A stretch of 59,284 nt of DNA from an uncultured Bariatricus sp. (GCA_934320645.1 CAKRFP010000014.1:1-59284); one strand, 5' to 3'; positions 28,366 through 37,656 are shown, numbered from the stretch's first letter. Translations and numbers: made by a program. Notes: generated by a model from the letters alone, not told the origin.

Positions 28366-28394
28366 ATTATACTTGTTTTTCCTAAAAGGCGCAA
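28366..28394 (-). promoter_or_regulatory. sigma-A promoter of amidohydrolase gene
   Basis: Minus-strand TTGCGC (28389-28394), 17-base spacer, TATAAT (28366-28371), 115 bases before the ATG. The rest of 28252-28560 shows nothing else I can name. Confidence 0.65.
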
Positions 28395-28563
28395 CCGTTT
28401 TCCACAGAATCTGTTAAATATTTTGCATTTTTTAATCCGTTTTACGTCCAAAACTTTATACGGATACACTTGCACTTTTCATTTTACTCACAACATCGTT
28501 CGACAATCAATATTAAAATTTTGCGATTCCCAGGTCTGCGTCCAAAGATTACAGCAGCAGATT

Positions 28564-28611
28564 TAAAAAAAGGAAATCCTTATCCAGCAAACCACCAGAT
28601 AAGGATTTCCT
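28564..28611 (-). terminator. intrinsic terminator of peptide operon
   Basis: A 14-bp perfect stem (28571-28584 with 28598-28611) and a 13-base loop, followed on the minus strand by seven Ts. It lies about 40 bases past the M24 peptidase stop. Confidence 0.9.
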
Positions 28612-28648
28612 CAATTCTTCATACTTTTTTAGGATGACAACATTTTTA

Positions 28649-29728
28649 TTACAGTGTGATCAGCGCATCTGTAATATTTGTAATTCTGCGGTATCCATCT
28701 TCTGTGATCAGGAAATCATCTTCCTGACGGACACCACCGATTCCCGGAATATAGATTCCCGGCTCGATTGTATGTACCATACCCGGCTTCAGGATCTCTT
28801 TGCTTCCAGTACAGATAAACGGTGGCTCATGAATATCCAGTCCGAAGTTGTGTCCCGGACCATGTGGAATATGATAGCCTGCATCTTCCACTACATTCAC
28901 GATGATATCTCTGAGCTCGCCCATAACCATTCCCGGTTTCAGGCTGTTCTGTCCGGCATCCTTTGCTTTTCTGACTACGTCAAACATCTTGTAAAGCTCC
29001 GGATTTTTGGCTTTTCCTACTGCAACAGTACGGGTAATGTCCGAGCAGTATCCGTGATAATATGTTCCGAAATCAATCGTTACAAAATCACCAAGCTCGA
29101 TTTTTCTGTCCGATGCCGTCGCATGACAGTTTGCTCCGTTGTCCGGACCAGATGCTACGATCGTCTCGAAGCAGAATCCGGAACCGCCACGGCTTCGGAA
29201 CTGATATTCCAGTTCGTTTGCAATGTCGATTTCAGTCACGCCCGGTTTGATCACATCAAGCAGTGCATAGAAGGATCTCTCTGAAATCCGGCATGCATGT
29301 TCGATCGTCTCGATCTCTTCCGGTGTCTTGATCGCACGTACAGATTCTACATAAGAACCTTCGGAAACAAATCTGGTCTCCGGAGCCTGACTTACCAGAT
29401 CCTGATAGTCATCAAAGGAAAGATCTGCTCCACAGATTGCACACTCTTTTACGCCTGCTTCTGCCGCTAATTTACCGGTCTGGCTGAAGTAATTCAGTCC
29501 TTCGCCATAGACAACAACTTCAAATCCTTCTGTTTCCTGTGCGGCTTGGAATTCAAACCGCCCATCGGTTACAAAATAATTTTTCTTTTCTGTCAAAAGC
29601 AGAACTGCAACTCCATACTCTCCGGTAAATCCGGTCAGATATTTGATGTCGCTGCCTTTGCTGATCACAACTCCGTCATGACCATTATTCTTTACAGCAT
29701 CTACAATTGTCTGTATGCGTTTGTTCAT
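28649..29728 (-). CDS. M24 family aminopeptidase (Xaa-Pro aminopeptidase type)
   Basis: A 359-residue pita-bread peptidase with an N-terminal creatinase-like domain (about 1-120) and a C-terminal M24 domain. Metal ligands are visible as VTIDFGTYYHGYCSDITRT (two Asp), GHNFGLDIHE (His), HTIEPGIYI (Glu) and VRQEDDFLIT (Glu). The length matches bacterial PepP/PepQ-like enzymes of Firmicutes (about 355). It removes N-terminal residues next to proline. It starts 11 bases after the zinc metallopeptidase stop and is the last gene of that operon. Confidence 0.92.
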   Translation of the reverse strand: MNKRIQTIVDAVKNNGHDGVVISKGSDIKYLTGFTGEYGVAVLLLTEKKNYFVTDGRFEFQAAQETEGFEVVVYGEGLNYFSQTGKLAAEAGVKECAICGADLSFDDYQDLVSQAPETRFVSEGSYVESVRAIKTPEEIETIEHACRISERSFYALLDVIKPGVTEIDIANELEYQFRSRGGSGFCFETIVASGPDNGANCHATASDRKIELGDFVTIDFGTYYHGYCSDITRTVAVGKAKNPELYKMFDVVRKAKDAGQNSLKPGMVMGELRDIIVNVVEDAGYHIPHGPGHNFGLDIHEPPFICTGSKEILKPGMVHTIEPGIYIPGIGGVRQEDDFLITEDGYRRITNITDALITL

Positions 29729-29739
29729 TGTTCCATCTC

Positions 29740-30843
29740 CTACTGAATGAAATCCCAGTTGAATTTCATATTTTCATCATATGATTTGTATGGTTTTCCA
29801 TCAATATCATAGATGTTTACATTATAATGCCAAGGTTCCGGAAGTGTCTTCTCCGGATAAATGTGCTTCATCAGCTCATATCCTTCCGGATCATAGACCT
29901 TCAGTTCCTCTCTTGTGTTGACCGGTCCGCGGATACCATCCCATCGTCCGTCAACCCCTTCCTGCATGACATTGAACCAGACAGTACTTAAGGTTGCAAA
30001 ATACTCTTCGTAATTGCTGATTGCATAAGTGTCCGGCCACAAACCATTGTCGCTGGCATGCTGATATGCTTTCCGGATCATGTCTGCAAGCGTCTGGTCT
30101 TTCAGACCATTCATTCCAACCAGGTGGATCGCATGTCCGAATTCATGGACAAGGATCATCTCATTTGGATAACTGGTTGCATATCTTCCGGTTCTGAGAC
30201 GGATCACATTTGCCTCTGAAATAGAGGATGCCGGATTCGTCATCTCGCCGCCGTAACCTGCCACATGACGGGTTGCAAGCAGATATCCCATTCTGTGTTC
30301 CGGGACATCATAAGCATTCTCAAGCAGTCCGAACACAGATACCTCTGCGCCTCTGCGGACAAGCTCTTCTGCTACTTCCGGGATCTTTTCAAGCATCATA
30401 TCAATAATTGCAAGTGCTTTATCCACTACGGCCGGTGTTGTTTTTTCTCCGGCTTTTACTACAATGCCGGAGGTTCCTTTTTTGCGGACTACATAATATG
30501 GCTGATACACGGTCTGGTAGACCTTTTCATTGTCTGCCGGTCTGTCTTTTACATCAGTCAGCTTTCCGACAACCTGTACGGTAACCTCTCCTGCACATTC
30601 CGGATCAACCGGATGAACCAGGGAAAGTGTGGTGCGCATGGATTCTTTCTGGTATACCGTACCATAATCCCATGTCATATCACTGGTCCAGTGTACCAGC
30701 TCCTGTACTTCCCCTTTGTATTTTACCAGATAATCGTCTTCATTATCAGCACGGCGCATCTGTTCGCCCCAATAAATCTCAATTCTTCTGTCATCGATCA
30801 GAATGACTTTTTCGACCGGTGCGTAATTACAATTCTCTGACAT
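29740..30843 (-). CDS. putative secreted-type-fold zinc metallopeptidase (HEFGH), no signal peptide
   Basis: A 367-residue protein I do not recognise as a named family. The zinc motif HEFGHAIH lies at residues 233-240, and a likely third ligand region NYEEYFAT lies at 277-284. That resembles gluzincins such as anthrax lethal factor-like proteases. The N-terminal 130 residues are rich in beta strands and have no catalytic motif. No signal peptide or membrane helix is visible, so a cytoplasmic enzyme is likely. It lies between a POT peptide transporter (37-base gap) and an M24 aminopeptidase (11-base gap), which suggests it hydrolyses imported peptides. Confidence 0.7.
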   Translation of the reverse strand: MSENCNYAPVEKVILIDDRRIEIYWGEQMRRADNEDDYLVKYKGEVQELVHWTSDMTWDYGTVYQKESMRTTLSLVHPVDPECAGEVTVQVVGKLTDVKDRPADNEKVYQTVYQPYYVVRKKGTSGIVVKAGEKTTPAVVDKALAIIDMMLEKIPEVAEELVRRGAEVSVFGLLENAYDVPEHRMGYLLATRHVAGYGGEMTNPASSISEANVIRLRTGRYATSYPNEMILVHEFGHAIHLVGMNGLKDQTLADMIRKAYQHASDNGLWPDTYAISNYEEYFATLSTVWFNVMQEGVDGRWDGIRGPVNTREELKVYDPEGYELMKHIYPEKTLPEPWHYNVNIYDIDGKPYKSYDENMKFNWDFIQ

Positions 30844-30879
30844 TTTTCATCCTTTCCTGAAGCGTAAATCTTTTATCTT

Positions 30880-32367
30880 TTATGCTTCTGCGTTCTTGTC
30901 CAGTCCCATTCCGACTGCAAGTTTTTTACTGAAGATTGCTACAACCGCACCAACTGCACATACACCCAAACCGATTGCTACGAAGAACGGAATTTCGCTT
31001 CCTTCTTTGTAGAAGTTTGTGAGCAGCGTGTTAAGAGCAGCTCCTGTAGACTGTGACATTGACCAGATTGTCATCATCTGTGTCATGAATGCCTTCGGTG
31101 CTGCAACAGCCGTGATCGAGTAACCGATCGGGCAGGTGAATCCTTCACCAAGCATCAGGATTGCATAGAATAATACGATCCACCATGCGCTGACTTTTGC
31201 ATCTCCAGGATAGATTACATAGAGGAGTGCAATGATTAAAGCTCCAAGTCCCCAGAAGATTGTTCCGATTCCCATCTTTGTGGTTCCGTATGGCTGTTTC
31301 TTTCCGAGTTTTGTCCATACTGCTGTCAGGATACTTCCGATGATAACTGCAAATACTGCAGGGATTGTCTGCATAGATGCTGCAGGCACTTCAATTCCGA
31401 ACAGTACACGGTTAACCTTTTCTTCATAGAAGATTGCAAGGATTGAAATTGTCTGTGTCCAGATCAGCAGGGTAACTGCGTTACAGATGAACGGCGGAAC
31501 CAGGCAGAGGATTTTTTTCTTCTCATGTGGCTCTGTCTTTTTACTTCTGTAAATAACTACCAGGTATGCGATCGGGATAATGATCGATACAGTACTGATT
31601 ACATTTGAGAATACAGAAATACTTAATGTTCCTGTTGCAAAAAGCGTTGCAAGAACAACTGCGCAGATAACAAGTACAATGATCATCTTTGTGATGAAAG
31701 AACGTTTCTTATCATCCGGAAGCGGATCATCCGGTTCAATACCGATATTACCGAAGAACGGTTTGTATGTAACTGCATATACAACGATACCCAGGAATGC
31801 AAGGACTGCACATGCTGCGAATGCTGCATGGTATCCGAGTGCTGCTGCGATTGCACCGGAAAGTACCGGAGCTGCTGCACCAATGTTGGAAATTACGTAA
31901 GAAATCGTGTAAGCGCTGTCACGTCTTCCATCGGATTCATCATAGAATTTTCCAAGAAGAGCATCCAGACATCTGCCACCGAACATCGGTCCGATTGCCA
32001 GACATCCCATAGCGATTCCATAGCCAGGAACGCCAAGTGGTAATGCAAGACATACATATCCAATAAACGAAAGTGATCTTGCTACAAATAAAGACTTCCG
32101 GCATCCTAAGATACGGTCGCAGACAAAGCTTCCGACAATACCTGTCAGTACGACAACTGTTGAATATAAAGAGATCAGCTGTGCCGCATTTGCTTTGCTG
32201 AATCCAAGTCCTTCCGGTGCATTTGCGTATAAGTAGTAAATCAGTACCGCACTCATCGCATAGTTTGCGAAAGAGTTACAAAGCTGCATAAAGCTCAGGG
32301 TTCCCACACCCTTTGGCTGTCCTAAAAAGGCGGTTTGTTTTCTTAACGCCTCATCATGTTCGTTCAT
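30880..32367 (-). CDS. proton-dependent oligopeptide transporter (POT/PTR family)
   Basis: A 495-residue major facilitator protein with about 14 hydrophobic helices. The N-terminal GVGTLSFMQLCNSFANYAM replaces the usual ExxERFxYY helix-1 motif of canonical POTs, so substrate range or coupling may differ. GFSKANAAQLISLYS and FGGRCLDALLGKFYDE follow. The ATG at 32367 (MNEHDEALRK) is preferred to one at 32406 because GGAGGG lies eight bases before it. It opens the operon with two peptidases, suggesting uptake and breakdown of di- or tripeptides. Confidence 0.8.
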   Translation of the reverse strand: MNEHDEALRKQTAFLGQPKGVGTLSFMQLCNSFANYAMSAVLIYYLYANAPEGLGFSKANAAQLISLYSTVVVLTGIVGSFVCDRILGCRKSLFVARSLSFIGYVCLALPLGVPGYGIAMGCLAIGPMFGGRCLDALLGKFYDESDGRRDSAYTISYVISNIGAAAPVLSGAIAAALGYHAAFAACAVLAFLGIVVYAVTYKPFFGNIGIEPDDPLPDDKKRSFITKMIIVLVICAVVLATLFATGTLSISVFSNVISTVSIIIPIAYLVVIYRSKKTEPHEKKKILCLVPPFICNAVTLLIWTQTISILAIFYEEKVNRVLFGIEVPAASMQTIPAVFAVIIGSILTAVWTKLGKKQPYGTTKMGIGTIFWGLGALIIALLYVIYPGDAKVSAWWIVLFYAILMLGEGFTCPIGYSITAVAAPKAFMTQMMTIWSMSQSTGAALNTLLTNFYKEGSEIPFFVAIGLGVCAVGAVVAIFSKKLAVGMGLDKNAEA

Positions 32368-32508
32368 TATTTTTCCCTCCAAGATAACCTTTTGTATTCT
32401 ATTCATTCAACAAAAAACAATCGTTAATTATTTCCCCATCTTCAGATGTCTTCACTCCTCCTTTTTTCATAATTTTTAACTTTTGTTTTTTATTATGAAC
32501 ATATCTGT

Positions 32509-32537
32509 ATCATACTTTTTTTCGTGCACTTTGTCAA
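32509..32537 (-). promoter_or_regulatory. sigma-A promoter of peptide operon
   Basis: Minus-strand TTGACA (32532-32537), a 17-base spacer and TATGAT (32509-32514). It leaves a 5' leader of about 135 bases before the transporter. The leader contains a ribosome-site-like AAAGGAGGAG at about 32460, not followed by a usable ATG. Confidence 0.75.
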
Positions 32538-32656
32538 TAATATTACACATGAATATGAATTTTTGTTCACATTTGTAAACATCAACAAAAAAAGAACGTA
32601 AAAAACGTCTTTTTGCCCGTTTTTCACGCTCTTTTTCGTCATTTTTATTGTACTAT

Positions 32657-34645
32657 TTATTTCTGGTTGCGGAACTGTACCGGTGTGATATTGTACGCCT
32701 TCTTGAAGAGTCTGTTGAAGTGCTCTACATTCTGATATCCAACTGTCAATGCAATATTTTCAACAGTCATGCTGCTGCTCTTTAACAGGGCACGTGCCTT
32801 TTTCATTCTGACTTTTTTGACAATATCCCCGAAAGTCATTCCGGATTTTTCTTTGATATATTTGGAAAGGTATGGTTTGGACAGGAAAAATTTCTCTGCA
32901 AGGTCATCCAGAGATACATCCAGATAATTTGCCTGGATATAGTTCATGATCTCTACCATTCTTTCATCTTTACATTCATTCGCATTCTTCAGTTCATCGA
33001 TCTTATTGACAGCAACTGTCAATGCTTCAATAGAAGCTTTGATGATATCGGCATCAATTCCGACTCCCCAGTAAGTCTTGCCATTGCAGATGACGCCTAC
33101 ATACGCGCATGCCTTGGAAGAAGAACCACGTGTCAGAGAATGTTCTTCGTAGAAGCTCAGTTCATAGCTGATACCAAAGTACTGTTTGATCGCATTGCTG
33201 ACTGCGTCAAGACGTCCGTTACCGCCTGCTGTTACCACACGCCTGCCATTTGCATGGGAAATAGTTGCGTCTGCCATAATGCCGTCTTCCTGTTTGAAGT
33301 GGCATTCATCGATAGAGAAGATTCCTTTGTAATTTACATAATGATCTTCAAAAATGTGGTATACCCAGTCCGGAGTCAGCTCCTTGTGTGCTTTATCGGA
33401 TACATCTTTTACCATGTAGCCGACTTCTTCACGCATTTCTTTCGGAACGCTGATGCCAAAGTTCTGTTTCAGAATGTAGCTTACACCGCCTTTTCCTGAC
33501 TGGCTGTTGATACGGATAACATCTTTATCGTAAGTTCTTCCGATGTCCTTCGGATCGATCGGCAGATACGGTACGGTCCAGTGATCTCTTTCTTCTGCTT
33601 CACGCCATGCCATACCTTTTGCGATGGCATCCTGATGGGAACCGGAGAATGCGGTAAATACCAGATCTCCTGCATATGGCTGTCTCTCATAGACATGCAT
33701 TCTGGTCAGACGTTCGTAGATCTCACGGATCTTTGGAATGTTGGTGAAATCCAGTCCCGGATCTACACCCTGGGAGAACATATTGAGTGCCAGTGTCACG
33801 ATATCCACGTTACCGGTACGTTCTCCATTTCCAAATAAGGTTCCTTCGATACGGTCTGCACCTGCAAGAATACCCATTTCAGCAGTTGCCACGCCGCATC
33901 CACGGTCGTTGTGTGGGTGAAGGCTGAGTACCACGCCATCACGGTATTTCAGGTTCTTATCTACATATTCTACCTGTCCTGCAAATACATGCGGCATTGC
34001 ATTTTCTACGGTAGTCGGAATGTTGATGATGACTTTTTTATCCTTTGTCGGCTGCCATACATCCAGTACTGCATTGCAGACATCCACTGCATAGTCTACC
34101 TCTGTTCCTGAAAAGCTTTCCGGACTGTACTCGAAAGTAAAGTTTCCTTCTGTCTGATCAGCAAGCTGTTTCAACAGTTTTGCTCCGTCGATGGCGATCT
34201 GTTTTACCTGTTCTTTGTCTTTTTTGAAAACCTGTTCTCTCTGTGCAACAGAGGTTGAGTTGTACACGTGGATCACAGCATGTGGTGCTCCCTGTACGGC
34301 TTCGAAGGTACGTTTGATGATGTGCTCTCTTGCCTGTGTCAGTACCTGGACAGTCACGTCATCCGGGATCATGCCTTTTTCGATCAGGGTACGCATGAAC
34401 TGGTACTCTGTCTCAGATGCTGCCGGGAATCCGACCTCGATCTCTTTGAATCCCACATCTACTAATAACTGGAAGAATTCCAGCTTTTCATCCAGACTCA
34501 TCGGCTCGATCAGTGCCTGGTTTCCATCACGCAGGTCAACGCTGCACCAGATTGGCGGTGCATCTACATAATCTTTTTTCACCCAGTCATATTCAAATTT
34601 CGGAGGCATGAAATATTGTCTCTCGTATTTTTTACAGTTTTCCAT
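32657..34645 (-). CDS. leuA: 2-isopropylmalate synthase fused to an AraC-type DNA-binding domain
   Basis: A 662-residue protein. Residues 30-330 form the LeuA catalytic TIM barrel: LRDGNQAL at 38-45 with the metal Asp, HPHNDRG at 243-249, and GNGERTGN at 272-279. A linker leads to the LeuA regulatory/dimer domain (about 430-555, with NGRLDAVSNAIKQYFG and GVGIDADIIKASIEAL). Residues 561-662 are a full AraC/XylS helix-turn-helix domain: SLDDLAEKFFLSKPYLSKYI is helix-turn-helix 1, and VENIALTVGYQNVEHFNRLF with ITPVQFR is helix-turn-helix 2 and its signature. The frame is continuous with no stop. LeuA makes 2-isopropylmalate from acetyl-CoA and 2-ketoisovalerate and is normally feedback-inhibited by leucine at the regulatory domain, so the protein could couple leucine sensing to DNA binding (inference). 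No T-box is present upstream. Confidence 0.93.
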   Translation of the reverse strand: MENCKKYERQYFMPPKFEYDWVKKDYVDAPPIWCSVDLRDGNQALIEPMSLDEKLEFFQLLVDVGFKEIEVGFPAASETEYQFMRTLIEKGMIPDDVTVQVLTQAREHIIKRTFEAVQGAPHAVIHVYNSTSVAQREQVFKKDKEQVKQIAIDGAKLLKQLADQTEGNFTFEYSPESFSGTEVDYAVDVCNAVLDVWQPTKDKKVIINIPTTVENAMPHVFAGQVEYVDKNLKYRDGVVLSLHPHNDRGCGVATAEMGILAGADRIEGTLFGNGERTGNVDIVTLALNMFSQGVDPGLDFTNIPKIREIYERLTRMHVYERQPYAGDLVFTAFSGSHQDAIAKGMAWREAEERDHWTVPYLPIDPKDIGRTYDKDVIRINSQSGKGGVSYILKQNFGISVPKEMREEVGYMVKDVSDKAHKELTPDWVYHIFEDHYVNYKGIFSIDECHFKQEDGIMADATISHANGRRVVTAGGNGRLDAVSNAIKQYFGISYELSFYEEHSLTRGSSSKACAYVGVICNGKTYWGVGIDADIIKASIEALTVAVNKIDELKNANECKDERMVEIMNYIQANYLDVSLDDLAEKFFLSKPYLSKYIKEKSGMTFGDIVKKVRMKKARALLKSSSMTVENIALTVGYQNVEHFNRLFKKAYNITPVQFRNQK

Positions 34646-34746
34646 TTTGTTTCTCTCCTTTTATTTAACGGGAAAGGGCGGCATCTGCTTTTACTTCTGT
34701 TCACATGAGAAAATAAGGAATTTTTCATAAAAATCACACAATTCGC

Positions 34747-34805
34747 CTTATACCCGACTTTTTACAAATATCCGTCAACTTTCTTGTCTTATTTTGTTGT
34801 ACAAC
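34747..34805 (-). promoter_or_regulatory. possible leuA control region with GTTGTACAAC palindrome
   Basis: A perfect 10-bp palindrome at 34796-34805 lies 17 bases upstream of a possible -35 (TTGACG, 34773-34778). The nearest -10-like hexamer (TATAAG, 34747-34752) is 20 bases away, longer than ideal. The rest of 34646-34884 has no recognisable riboswitch or gene. Confidence 0.3.
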
Positions 34806-34884
34806 TTATCCTAACACATCTCTACTTGAAAGTCTACTGATGAATTTAAGCAATTTTATTGATCTATTTTATTCTTCCCAGCTT

Positions 34885-36195
34885 TTAGAATTTAAATTGG
34901 TAAAACATTTCACACATTTTTAAGGCAATCCAGGCAAACGTTCGCTGTCCGATCGTGTCTTTTACGATGATCTGATCACTTCCCCATTCTTCTCCGTTCA
35001 GGAAATATGTGACCCGTCCGACAGACATTCCTTTTTCAACCGGTGCCGTCAGTTTTTCCGGTACTTCTACTTTTTCTTCTGTCACATCATCTGCACTGAT
35101 CAGAATCTGCTGCCCTCTTTCCTTTTCTGCTCCACCCACTTCATCCGCTCCTGCCAGAACCATTTTCCTGCTTCCACTTTCTTTTACTGCTACTTCGGTC
35201 TCTACTTCTCCGAACAGACCATTTTCCGAAATGCCATCCTCCACAGGGATTTTGGAAAGTTCCGGAATTTTCCATACTTCCTCATATTGATAATGTGTGA
35301 TTCCGTATTCCATCAGCTTTCTGGTATCCGACCATTTGTAATTCTTATTGTTCGGCCAGCCACAGGCAAGGAGTGCCACCACAAAGGTTCTGCCCTCGCT
35401 TTGCAAAGCTCCCACATAGCAATATCCGGCATCTCCGGTAAATCCGGTCTTCCCGGAAATCACTCCGTCCATCATCTGTAAAAATGCATTGTGGTTATTG
35501 CAGGCAAAGCTTCCCTTCCCCTCCGCATCAAAAAAACTGTATGACGGGGTCTGTGTAACCGCAAGAAACTCTGCCGCCTTTGGTGAATGCAGGACGCAGT
35601 AGCTCATAATCTTCGCCAGATCTGCGGCTGAAATACTGTGTGTGCCGCCTGCATCCTCCCCGTCCAGTCCGTTTGGCGTAACAAAATGTGCCTCTGTGCA
35701 GCCGATTTCTTCTGCCTTTTCGTTCATCCACTTTGCAAATTCCGGGACGGAACCGGCAAGGTGTTCTGCGATTGCCACTGCAGAATCATTGTGGGACTCC
35801 AGCATCAGGGAATACAGAAGATCTTTCAGGTAAAACTGTTCCCCTTCGGTCATCCCCAGATGAACCTTGGGCTGTGCCGCCGCATTTGCAGAAGCTGTCA
35901 CAAGATCCTCAAGATTCCCCCTCTCCAGAGCCAGAATGCAGGTCAGGATCTTGGTTGTGCTCGCCATCGGGCGCATGACATGCTCTTCTTTTCCGATCAG
36001 AACCCTTCCGCTGTCCGCATCCACCAGCGCGGCTGAGCGGGCGTAGAGCTGACTGGGGATCTGCTGCCTTTCCTGCTCATCCGCTTTTACCGGAACTATA
36101 TTCAGCAGACAAAAAAAGAATACCATGCACACTGTCAGAACTTTTCTTCTGCTTCGTGCCGGTATTCCATTTCTCTTCTTTTCTCTCTTCTTCAT
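34885..36195 (-). CDS. D-alanyl-D-alanine carboxypeptidase (DacF/PBP5-like, S11)
   Basis: A 436-residue low-molecular-weight penicillin-binding protein. A positively charged N-terminus and a hydrophobic segment (about 19-37) act as signal peptide. Catalytic motifs are S79-TTK82, S134-HN136 and K249-TG251. A C-terminal beta domain and a terminal hydrophobic or amphipathic helix (ALKMCEMFYQFKF) would anchor it to the membrane. It removes the terminal D-Ala from peptidoglycan stems outside the cell. An insertion of about 40 residues, acidic and rich in Glu/Val (about 320-375), separates the domains. It lies downstream of scpB. Confidence 0.92.
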   Translation of the reverse strand: MKKREKKRNGIPARSRRKVLTVCMVFFFCLLNIVPVKADEQERQQIPSQLYARSAALVDADSGRVLIGKEEHVMRPMASTTKILTCILALERGNLEDLVTASANAAAQPKVHLGMTEGEQFYLKDLLYSLMLESHNDSAVAIAEHLAGSVPEFAKWMNEKAEEIGCTEAHFVTPNGLDGEDAGGTHSISAADLAKIMSYCVLHSPKAAEFLAVTQTPSYSFFDAEGKGSFACNNHNAFLQMMDGVISGKTGFTGDAGYCYVGALQSEGRTFVVALLACGWPNNKNYKWSDTRKLMEYGITHYQYEEVWKIPELSKIPVEDGISENGLFGEVETEVAVKESGSRKMVLAGADEVGGAEKERGQQILISADDVTEEKVEVPEKLTAPVEKGMSVGRVTYFLNGEEWGSDQIIVKDTIGQRTFAWIALKMCEMFYQFKF

Positions 36196-36281
36196 GCGCC
36201 CGTTCTCCCTCCTGCTCTTTCCTGTTCCATTTTATGAGCAGAGGCGGGTGTTTATTCCGTTTTCACGCAGATGGTCCTCTT

Positions 36282-36851
36282 CTAAATATTCAGCCGGATC
36301 TGCGCCTCATCTTCTGCTTCTTCTTTGAAAGTTTCCAACTTTTCCGGTTCGATTCCCGGAAGGTCATCCAGAGACTGTACACTGAACCTGCGCAAAAATT
36401 CTTCGGTTGTTCCAAAAAGCAGTGGTCTTCCCGGTGCGTCCAGCCTTCCCAGTTCGCAGACCAGATTGTACTCGATCAGCTTATTGACCGCGTGATCCGA
36501 TTTGACACCACGGATCTTCTCGATCTCCAGCTTGGTGATTGGCTGGCGGTAGGCAATGATCGAAAGGGTCTCCAGCATAATATCCGTCAGGACATACTTT
36601 TTCGGCTGCTTTGCAATTCGGATCAGATACTCATACATCTCCGGCTTCGTACAGAGCTGGTAGGCGTGATCCAGTTCGATGATCCGAATGCCGCGATCCT
36701 CTTTCTGGTATTTGTCCATCATATTGTGAATAAGCTTTTCCGTTGTCGGCACATCCTGCTCGATCGCGGATGCGATCTTACTTACTTCTACCGAATCCCC
36801 CATGGTGAACAGGATTGCCTCTATGATACTCTCCAACTTTTTTATCTTCAT
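36282..36851 (-). CDS. scpB: segregation and condensation protein B
   Basis: A 189-residue ScpB with two winged-helix domains. Family segments LESIIEAILFTMGDSVEVSKIA, DHAYQLCTKPE, LTDIMLETLSIIAYRQPITK and IRGVKSDHAVNKLIEYNL are all present. It partners ScpA and SMC in the condensin complex that compacts and separates chromosomes. It begins five bases after scpA. Confidence 0.96.
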   Translation of the reverse strand: MKIKKLESIIEAILFTMGDSVEVSKIASAIEQDVPTTEKLIHNMMDKYQKEDRGIRIIELDHAYQLCTKPEMYEYLIRIAKQPKKYVLTDIMLETLSIIAYRQPITKLEIEKIRGVKSDHAVNKLIEYNLVCELGRLDAPGRPLLFGTTEEFLRRFSVQSLDDLPGIEPEKLETFKEEAEDEAQIRLNI

Positions 36852-36856
36852 TTCTT

Positions 36857-37624
36857 CTATACTCCTTGCCGCAGGCTCTCGTCTGATGTAATGATGATAT
36901 CATCAAACGTATGTTCCTGGTATACCTGTATCTCTCCTGTCTTCATCAGCTCCAGCACCGCCAGAAAGGTAACGATGATCTGCACCTTGGATGCCTGCTT
37001 TTTCAGGAGATCCCGGAAGCTGAACCTGTGATGCACCTTCGCATATTCGTAGACATATTCCAGCTTCTCCGGAAGTGTGACCTCTTCTTTTTCGATCTTT
37101 CCGAATTTGCTTCGGATTGGGTCGGTCTTGTCTGCCTGTCTTTTCAGGATATCCTGAAAAATGTCATTCAATTTTGTAAGGGTCAGCCCGTCAAGAAGAA
37201 AATCCAGATCCACCGGTTCTTCGTATTCCTTCACTTCAGACGGAATGGTCGCCCCTTTATAGAACAGTTTTTCCCCGTCCACCTGGCGGTCGCGTAGCTC
37301 GTACGATATGTATTTGTACATCTTGTACTGCAAAAGCTGCTCCACCAGTTCCTGACGCGGATCCTCTTCCTCACCTTCTTCGTTCACTTCTTTTGGAAGA
37401 AGCATCTTGCATTTGATGTCCAGAAGCGTTGCTGCCATGACCAGAAATTCACTCATGACATTTAAGTCTTCTCTGTCCATCGCCTGAATATATTCCATAT
37501 ACTGGTTGGTGATCTCTACGATCGGAATATCGTAGATGTCTATTTTATTTTTATCGATCAGATGTAAGAGCAGATCCAGAGGTCCCTCAAAAACCTGCAA
37601 CTTTACCGGTATTCCTTTTCCCAT
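36857..37624 (-). CDS. scpA: segregation and condensation protein A (kleisin)
   Basis: A 255-residue kleisin with the N-terminal VFEGPLDLLLHLIDKNKIDIYDIPI and IQAMDREDLNVMSEFLVMAATLLDIKCKMLLP segments that bind the SMC neck. The C-terminal winged helix that binds the SMC head includes TFLAVLELMKTGEI. The middle is acidic and flexible. scpA-scpB order and the tiny gap are standard for Firmicutes. Confidence 0.96.
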   Translation of the reverse strand: MGKGIPVKLQVFEGPLDLLLHLIDKNKIDIYDIPIVEITNQYMEYIQAMDREDLNVMSEFLVMAATLLDIKCKMLLPKEVNEEGEEEDPRQELVEQLLQYKMYKYISYELRDRQVDGEKLFYKGATIPSEVKEYEEPVDLDFLLDGLTLTKLNDIFQDILKRQADKTDPIRSKFGKIEKEEVTLPEKLEYVYEYAKVHHRFSFRDLLKKQASKVQIIVTFLAVLELMKTGEIQVYQEHTFDDIIITSDESLRQGV

Positions 37625-37656
37625 AGATTTCCTTTCCAGTTAAATTGTCGCTAACC

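Noticed and set aside
32399..32470. A 23-codon frame in the leader of the peptide operon, starting MKKGGVKTSED
   Set aside because: There is no ribosome site before its ATG and no regulatory hairpin after it; it seems to be chance sequence.
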